Source: an uncultured Acidaminococcus sp.
Lineage (GTDB): Bacteria > Bacillota > Negativicutes > Acidaminococcales > Acidaminococcaceae
NCBI GenBank assembly: GCA_900538365.1
Contig: UPXT01000024.1
Location: forward strand, 1 to 27,661
DNA: 27,661 bases
Direction: 5' to 3'
The position numbers were made by a program, and so were the translations under genes. The stretch's first letter is position 1, and each line of letters opens with the position of its first letter. The notes under the pieces are model-generated. The model worked only from the letters and a program-made list of their open reading frames with translations, was not told the origin of the DNA and ran no database searches. Positions 23,136 to 27,661 of the stretch are shown here, piece after piece.

Positions 23136-24167
23136 ATGAAAAAGAAAATCGCGGCCTATATCCTACTCACCTGTCTTTCCATGGGGCTTATGGGAGCTGC
23201 TCAGGCCTCCCCTTCGTCACTTGAAAAAAATGATGCAGCCCTCTATACTCCGCTAAGACATACGGGGACCCGCTGGACCCTCACCCACTTTCTTGCGCTG
23301 TTAGGGAAAAATGACAAAGAAGCCGCAGATTTTTTTGGTGGCGGCACGCCCAATTACACCGCCGATGGAGCACTTAAGATTGGTCGGACTTACCCTGTCC
23401 ACCTCTTTGGTGAAACAAGAGAAGCAGGGACGCTTTATGACGGGAATGGCTGCGTCCAAAGCATCACAGTCCAGCTGGAAGATCCACGTGCAGCCGTCTA
23501 CGAGCCCATCCTCACTTGGTACTATGGAACTCCGACAAAGGTCCAATCGGTTCCGTCTGAGGCAGGAGCCACCTATACGGAATGGACCCATGAAAATGCC
23601 CGGATTCGCCTCTACCAGATGTATGGGCTGTCAGCCCTTGAAGTCACCCCCTATGAAAAGGGAAGCCCTATGATTACGCCGCCTTTATGGGGCGGTGAGT
23701 GGATTCCAGAGGACATTCGCCGCACAACAAGCGGCATGAAAAAGTTTCCGCCCCTTGAACGGGCCATCATGAAAACCTACGGCATCAGCGAAGAGGAACG
23801 AAAAAATACAAGATACGCCTATGAAATCCTTGACCTGGATGGAGACGGGACCCTTGACGTCCTTGCCATCGTTTCCGGTCCTTATACAAGCGGCACGGGC
23901 GGTGATTCGGCCCTGTGGGGGACCTTCCGGAACGGTACCTTTGAGGTGAAACAGACCTTCACACTCATGAGATCGCCCCTTATTGTTACGACTGATCCAA
24001 TAAGCCTCATCGTCCGGAGAAGCGGCGGCGGTGCCCCCAGTAAAATTGTGCGCCTTGACTTAAAGAACGGAAAGTTTGTTGAAAGCCAAGACGAAAATGT
24101 CATGAAAAACTTAAAGAAAGACAACGCCGTCGTTCTTTTCGATGGCCTTCGGGAAATGAGATTATAA
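23136..24167 (+). CDS. Exported protein of unknown function with one EF-hand-like calcium loop
   Basis: This 343-residue protein has a clear signal peptide (MKKKIAAYILLTCLSMGL, cleavage after AQA at about residue 24), so it should be periplasmic or secreted. Residues 25-190 show no motif I know, apart from repeated aromatic and Gly-rich turns. Residues 233-241 (DLDGDGTLD) form an EF-hand or FG-GAP-like calcium loop, followed by a beta-rich segment that ends in VVLFDGLREM. An AAGGAGG site lies upstream of the ATG. The preceding 44-residue membrane protein is probably co-transcribed. I do not assign a function. Confidence 0.82.
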   Translation: MKKKIAAYILLTCLSMGLMGAAQASPSSLEKNDAALYTPLRHTGTRWTLTHFLALLGKNDKEAADFFGGGTPNYTADGALKIGRTYPVHLFGETREAGTLYDGNGCVQSITVQLEDPRAAVYEPILTWYYGTPTKVQSVPSEAGATYTEWTHENARIRLYQMYGLSALEVTPYEKGSPMITPPLWGGEWIPEDIRRTTSGMKKFPPLERAIMKTYGISEEERKNTRYAYEILDLDGDGTLDVLAIVSGPYTSGTGGDSALWGTFRNGTFEVKQTFTLMRSPLIVTTDPISLIVRRSGGGAPSKIVRLDLKNGKFVESQDENVMKNLKKDNAVVLFDGLREMRL

Positions 24168-24179
24168 GAAAATGCAGAA

Positions 24180-24212
24180 CGAGCCACCATTGCAAATTGC
24201 AGTGGTGGCTCG
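24180..24212. terminator. Strong hairpin after the exported-protein gene
   Basis: CGAGCCACCATTGCA (24180-24194) pairs with TGCAGTGGTGGCTCG (24198-24212) with one wobble. No T-run follows on the plus strand, so termination efficiency is uncertain; an mRNA-end or processing role is equally possible. Confidence 0.5.
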
Positions 24213-24644
24213 TAGGCTGTGGGAAAAGAGAGGCTGTCAAGCTGTCTATTCAGGCTTTGGCCCGAATGGCTGTGACGAGCCTGCGGCGCTGGTTGTCGAG
24301 CAAAAAAGCCTGCTTTGATGCGATTGCCTTCGGCAGCTGGCTGAGGCGGAAGGCATAGGAAAAAGGGCCTTCCTTGACTAAGGCGCTCCGCTTGGCTAAG
24401 GCCGCCGATGGCGACAGGCTAAAAACTGTGAGGCCGGCGCCAATTGTGTTGTCAGGGATGCGTTTCTTGTCCGACGAAGGCAGTTATAAGGCAATATAAA
24501 GGCAAGAAAATACATGTTTCATTCCAGTACTATCCCTGCCTTACGGTCGTTTGCCTTCACATCGCTCCGCTCAGTCCGTTCTGCAGAAAATATTTCAACA
24601 CCTATTGAATCATCTGATTCCGAATGAAAGAAGAAATCAGATTG
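24213..24644. other. 432-nt segment without a recognised gene
   Basis: The left part (to about 24486) is GC-rich and holds a start-less minus-strand open frame, listed separately. The right part (24487-24644) is mixed, with an 8-bp inverted pair ATCTGATT/AATCAGAT near 24612 and 24636 and no ribosome site leading to a gene. I see no transposase, tRNA or repeat units within the window that explain it. Confidence 0.4.
24250..24483 (-). pseudogene. Start-less 77-codon open frame; gene remnant or interspersed repeat
   Basis: Between an in-frame TAA (24486-24484) and a TGA (24252-24250) the minus strand is open for 77 codons with no ATG and no ribosome site. The hypothetical peptide is Ala, Leu and Arg rich (it ends RRRLVTAIRAKA, with LVKEGPFSYAFRLSQL in the middle). 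It could be the tail of a decayed gene or a repeat element with a chance open frame. No homologue is recognised, and I cannot tell these options apart. Confidence 0.3.
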
Positions 24645-24689
24645 AAGCCCCAACCCGAACGCGTATCTTTGTCCGGGTTGGGGCTTTTC
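24645..24689. terminator. Terminator downstream of the TonB-dependent receptor gene
   Basis: AAGCCCCAACCCG (24645-24657) pairs perfectly with CGGGTTGGGGCTT (24674-24686), followed on the plus strand by TTCTCTC. It lies about 80 bases beyond the stop of the minus-strand receptor gene, and as a bidirectional element it may end that transcript. Confidence 0.7.
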
Positions 24690-24770
24690 TCTCTTTTCTT
24701 TAGGTATAGGGCCGGCGTTATGTTTTTTTCACAACACCTTGACTCGGCACAATCTTTGCGCCGGACCAAA

Positions 24771-26759
24771 CTAAAACTTCCACTCCGCCCCCACCTTCCA
24801 AACCCGTCCGGGAATGGCAAAGCTGCTGTCCGTATCGAAGGTTTTATCAAAAAGGTTATCGATGCCGGCAAAGACCGTCATGCGGCCCAGTTGTTTGGTA
24901 AGCGACAAATCGGTCGTGCTGTAGCTATAAAGGCTGGCCATTCCAGTCCTGGCATTTTCGATGCGGAAGCGGTCGTTCCATTTAGCGGCAAGGCTCACGG
25001 TAAAGGGTTCTTTTGCCCCATCCGTGTAGGAAACTTCAACTCGCCCCGTGGCGCGGGCCATCCCAGAAAGCGGTTCATGGGTTTTGTCGTCACGCCCGTC
25101 CATATAGGTATAGGCGGCCCGGATACCGTAATGGTCATCAAAGTCATAATGGAAGTCACTTTCGATGCCCTGGATGGCAGCGCGGTCAACATTTGCATAG
25201 GAATTGATGAGCATCATATGCCCACGGCCTGGGATCCTGCCTATGACCTTGCTGACAATAAGGTCCTTCGCCCGATTATAAAAATAGGTCACGCGGCCCT
25301 TTGCTTTGCCCCACTCTCCTTCGTAACCGGCGTCAAAAGTGCGTGTCTTTTCAGGGCGCAGGTCCTCGTTGCCGTGGACAATGACCGTCATATTCGGTAT
25401 CGGTGTTTCCTCCATATCGCCATAGCGCTCAAAAAGGGACGGCGCCCGGTAAGCAAAACCGTAATTGACCTTGAAGCGGTTATGGTCATCCACAAGGTAG
25501 GTCAATCCAGCCCGCGGTGACCACTCACTGCCAAAATCTTCATGGTGGTCCCAGCGGATACTTGGCACAAAAAGCAACCGCTGCCCGATTTTCCATTCAT
25601 CGGCGCCATAAAAAGCATACTGGTCCGTGCCCTGTTCGCTATAGCCTTTGGTAAGGCTTCCCTCGCTCTGGAAACGATCCTTACGGCTTCCGCCATAACG
25701 CGTGCCGCCTGCCTCTAGGTGACGGTATTCTGCCCCATAAGTGAAGGTATGGCTTTCATCGGCGCGGTACGTGACGCGTCCTTCGGCGGCACTCGTCGCA
25801 TACTCGGCCCGGTCAAAATTGTACTCAGCTCCTGCACCCGAATGGGAGTGTTTTCCTAATCTGTTATGGTATACCTTGAAATCGTATTCATTTTTTTCGT
25901 GTGTCCCTTCATAGGCCATGTGATAGTCCTGACGGTTATTGTCATACCAAGCGGTACCGCGGCTTTGGACGTTTTGCCGCAGGGCTTCGCGCATAAAAGA
26001 CGCCCCGAAACGGAGCCTATCGTCATCGGTCATGGCATAGGTTCCTTCAAGGGACAAATGGCGCCGGGGCCCAAACATGTTGGTCCAGCCATCACTTTCA
26101 TCCTTTCGGACCTTGGTGAGGTCCCAGCTCATACCAAGGCTCAGTTTCCCCAGCCGATCCGTCGTCAAGCCGCCATACAGGGAAGTTTCGCCAGACCCCG
26201 TCGTGACGCCTGCATAGGATGACGCTGCTTCCGGCTTTTTCATAAAAATCTGGATCACGCCGCCTACAGCATCACTGCCATAAAGGGCGGAGGCTGCCCC
26301 ACGAAGCACTTCGATACGGTCCACATCATGGAGGTTGATGCGCCGCAGTTCGTAGCCATTCATCGTTTCCGGGGCGTCTTCTCCGGCAATGCGGCGGCCA
26401 TCGATGAGGATCAGTGTTCCCTTGTTCCCCATGCCGCGCAGCGAGACCTGGTGCGTCACCTGCGACGACTGACCCTGCATGGAAATCGGCGTCAGGTCAA
26501 GATTCGATACCCGTTTCAAGGCGTCTTCCACGGTCTGGGCGCCCCATTTGGCAAAGTCTTTCTGGGTCAGTACATCAACGGTCTGAGGAATGAGCTTGCG
26601 GTCGTTTTTGGTTCTCGTCGCCGTAATGACAATTTCCTGAATAGGCTCTCCTGCTGCAGCCGCAGCGCTTCCCATCCCCCAAAATGAGGTCAGTGCCATA
26701 AAGGCAAAAAGCGCCTTCGCTCCCTTTCCCACTGTCTGGTGCCTGGAATTTTTACCCAT
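24771..26759 (-). CDS. TonB-dependent outer-membrane receptor
   Basis: This 662-residue outer-membrane protein has a signal peptide (cleaved near AAAAAG, about residue 36), a TonB box EIVITATR (42-49), a plug domain (about 50-155; LRGMGNKGTLILIDGRRI and VDRIEVLRGAASALYGSDAVGGVI) and a 22-strand-type barrel ending in the classic terminal Phe (VWKVGAEWKF). Such receptors take up iron-siderophores, haem, cobalamin or other nutrients with energy from TonB-ExbBD. No ExbBD, TonB, ABC uptake genes or Fur-like box are seen nearby, so the ligand is open. GGGGAG precedes the ATG. This gene is the best evidence that the host has an outer membrane. Confidence 0.94.
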   Translation of the reverse strand: MGKNSRHQTVGKGAKALFAFMALTSFWGMGSAAAAAGEPIQEIVITATRTKNDRKLIPQTVDVLTQKDFAKWGAQTVEDALKRVSNLDLTPISMQGQSSQVTHQVSLRGMGNKGTLILIDGRRIAGEDAPETMNGYELRRINLHDVDRIEVLRGAASALYGSDAVGGVIQIFMKKPEAASSYAGVTTGSGETSLYGGLTTDRLGKLSLGMSWDLTKVRKDESDGWTNMFGPRRHLSLEGTYAMTDDDRLRFGASFMREALRQNVQSRGTAWYDNNRQDYHMAYEGTHEKNEYDFKVYHNRLGKHSHSGAGAEYNFDRAEYATSAAEGRVTYRADESHTFTYGAEYRHLEAGGTRYGGSRKDRFQSEGSLTKGYSEQGTDQYAFYGADEWKIGQRLLFVPSIRWDHHEDFGSEWSPRAGLTYLVDDHNRFKVNYGFAYRAPSLFERYGDMEETPIPNMTVIVHGNEDLRPEKTRTFDAGYEGEWGKAKGRVTYFYNRAKDLIVSKVIGRIPGRGHMMLINSYANVDRAAIQGIESDFHYDFDDHYGIRAAYTYMDGRDDKTHEPLSGMARATGRVEVSYTDGAKEPFTVSLAAKWNDRFRIENARTGMASLYSYSTTDLSLTKQLGRMTVFAGIDNLFDKTFDTDSSFAIPGRVWKVGAEWKF

Positions 26760-26801
26760 ATTTTAATCTCCCCTATTTCACTTGGTATTCATCACGTTCC
26801 T

Positions 26802-26830
26802 ATCATACGAAATGCTCACCTTCTTTGCAA
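26802..26830 (-). promoter_or_regulatory. Promoter of the TonB-dependent receptor gene
   Basis: On the minus strand TTGCAA (26830-26825) and TATGAT (26807-26802) are exactly 17 nt apart. The leader is about 35-40 nt. The -35 overlaps the T-run of the terminator that closes the upstream gene. Confidence 0.65.
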
Positions 26831-26875
26831 CAAAAATATCAAAAAATAGCCACGACCTTAACCAGTCATGGCTAT
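26830..26875 (-). terminator. Terminator of the small unknown gene
   Basis: On the minus strand a hairpin (ATAGCCATGAC against GTCGTGGCTAT, one wobble; plus-strand 26846-26856 and 26865-26875) is followed by TTTTTTGATATTTTTG. It begins 12 bases beyond the stop of the 110-residue gene. Confidence 0.85.
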
Positions 26876-26887
26876 GATGGAATCCAT

Positions 26888-27220
26888 TCAACGATTGCAG
26901 ATTTCGTCAAAAATATATTGCAGGGCTTCCTTTGCCTCGGCATCTCGTTCATTCGTTCCGCTTAGGGTCACACCGTTTTCTCTTGTCCGTTCAGTCTTGT
27001 CGCTGCCAATGCTAAGCAGGCGGTTTGCCGTTTCAAATTCAATGTAACCCTTGATGATTGTCGATTCAAGCTTGGCGTGGATGGCGACGATGGCCGTAAA
27101 CGGAATGACCTTGAAATTGTTGTTCCCCACATTCCAAAGGTCCCCCGTCTTATCGATGGCAACAGCATGATCATGGGCATAGAGATTGGCGCCGCTGCAG
27201 TCGATGGCGCAGCGTTCCAT
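26888..27220 (-). CDS. Small protein of unknown function, PH-like beta fold likely
   Basis: This 110-residue cytoplasmic protein has alternating beta segments (NLYAHDHAVAIDKTG, KVIPFTAIVAIHAKL, GYIEFETA) followed by a C-terminal helix (EAKEALQYIFDEI). The pattern recalls short bacterial PH-like domains such as DUF4429, but I am not sure. The ATG at 27220 is fixed by an in-frame TAG two codons upstream. The ribosome site is modest (AGGAATGG, about 8-10 nt away). On the minus strand TATAAT at 27345-27340 is a likely -10. It is a single gene between the tRNA cluster and the receptor gene. Confidence 0.65.
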   Translation of the reverse strand: MERCAIDCSGANLYAHDHAVAIDKTGDLWNVGNNNFKVIPFTAIVAIHAKLESTIIKGYIEFETANRLLSIGSDKTERTRENGVTLSGTNERDAEAKEALQYIFDEICNR

Positions 27221-27401
27221 CCCCTACCATTCCTGGGCCGCATCTGCGCCTATTGCTGGGCTGCCCCTTATCCGGCAACGGCCTTGATTGAATCCTAGAA
27301 TCCCAAGAACAGAATCTTCTTTCGAAATGATTTGACTCCATTATAAAAGGCGGAAAAAGAACATGAAATCGCTGCCCCTAAAAAGGGGCTCTTCTGGGCA
27401 C

Positions 27402-27429
27402 CAAAAAAGCCTTCCCCGAAAGGAAGGCT
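27402..27429 (-). terminator. Terminator of the tRNA cluster
   Basis: On the minus strand AGCCTTCC-N6-GGAAGGCT is followed by TTTTTTGG (27407-27400), 12 bases beyond the tRNA-Arg 3' end. A second short hairpin (GCCCC/GGGGC, about 27374-27389) lies further on in the gene-free 27221-27401 stretch. Confidence 0.85.
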
Positions 27430-27441
27430 AAAAATTCGATA

Positions 27442-27518
27442 TGGTGACCCCGGAGTGATTCGAACACTCGACACACGGCTTAGAAGGCCGTTGCTCTATC
27501 CAGCTGAGCTACGGGGCC
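27442..27518 (-). tRNA. tRNA-Arg (anticodon UCU)
   Basis: The minus strand folds as a complete 77-nt tRNA. The acceptor GGCCCCG pairs with CGGGGTC, the D-arm is AGCTCAGCTGGATAGAGC, the anticodon loop CTTCTAA gives UCU, the T-loop is TTCGAAT, and the CCA end is encoded. It reads AGA/AGG codons. Confidence 0.96.
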
Positions 27519-27527
27519 AAAATAAAA

Positions 27528-27601
27528 TGGAGCGGGTGATGGGAATCGAACCCACGTAACTAGCTTGGAAGGCTAGGGCTCTACCATTGAGCTACACCCG
27601 C
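27528..27601 (-). tRNA. tRNA-Gly (anticodon UCC)
   Basis: The minus strand folds as a 74-nt tRNA with acceptor GCGGGTG/CACCCGC, D-arm AGCTCAATGGTAGAGC, anticodon loop CTTCCAA (UCC), T-loop TTCGATT and encoded CCA. It lies 9 nt from tRNA-Arg in the same cluster. Confidence 0.96.
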
Positions 27602-27607
27602 ATTTCA

Positions 27608-27661
27608 TGGAGCTGGCGAGAGGAATCGAACCCCCAACCTGCTGATTACAAGTCAGCTGCT
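27608..27661 (-). tRNA. tRNA-Thr (anticodon UGU), partial at window edge
   Basis: The 3' part of a tRNA on the minus strand is present: anticodon arm with loop CTTGTAA (UGU), T-arm with TTCGATT, acceptor 3' strand and encoded CCA. The 5' D-arm and acceptor half lie beyond the window. It is the first visible member of the Thr-Gly-Arg cluster. Confidence 0.92.

Noticed and set aside
24624..25520. 298-codon plus-strand open frame opposite the TonB-dependent receptor
   Set aside because: It starts inside the terminator hairpin and runs antisense to the receptor barrel, which has full family signatures.
1..27661. CRISPR arrays, insertion sequences, prophage or integrase genes, attachment-site duplications next to the tRNAs
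   Set aside because: Both strands were read for repeated spacers, transposase or integrase motifs and duplicated tRNA ends; none was found in the window.

Overview
The window comes from a low-to-mid GC diderm Firmicute, most likely a member of the Negativicutes; Acidaminococcaceae is a guess. Strong AGGAGG-type ribosome sites, Firmicute-style regulators and rho-independent terminators sit beside a full-length TonB-dependent outer-membrane receptor, which only an organism with an outer membrane can use. It is a metabolic and transport region. I see no phage genes, insertion sequence, CRISPR array or plasmid functions.

Region A (about 227-7825) has a LysR regulator divergent from a TRAP transporter. 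The membrane subunit DctM of this transporter is fused in one frame to the solute-binding protein DctP. An amidohydrolase of the 'amidohydrolase/deacetylase' family follows. A second LysR gene, preceded by a perfect 22-bp inverted repeat, overlaps a gene of the LarA (nickel-pincer lactate racemase, DUF2088) superfamily. Region B (7880-12419, minus strand) is a four-gene operon: an SLC13-type permease, an FAD oxidoreductase with a BFD-type [2Fe-2S] domain, an NAD/FAD oxidoreductase and a DUF1667 protein. A divergent AraC regulator follows. Region C (13514-18397) carries a second LarA-like paralogue, D-serine dehydratase (dsdA) with a GntP-family permease, and an XRE-cupin regulator.

Region D (18867-22398, minus strand) is a TRAP-TAXI system: a lipoprotein binding subunit, a DUF1850 protein and a fused permease. 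Region E (22728-24167) has a tiny membrane protein and an exported protein of unknown function behind one extended -10 promoter. Region F (24213-27661) has a start-less open frame, the TonB-dependent receptor, a small unknown protein and a minus-strand tRNA cluster (Thr, Gly, Arg) that runs off the window.

Reading it together: regions A to C look like a set of genes for taking up and changing the stereochemistry of small 2-hydroxy or 2-amino acids. They supply several unrelated importers, a predicted acyl-ester or acyl-amide hydrolase, two predicted nickel racemases or epimerases, a flavin/Fe-S oxidase module and D-serine deamination. The substrate is not proven by sequence. 2-Hydroxyglutarate, lactate, malate or tartrate-like acids are reasonable candidates. 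The most unusual single items are the DctM-DctP fusion, the paired LarA-like paralogues with the presumed nickel-pincer residues at identical spacing, and the long palindrome in front of the second LysR gene.
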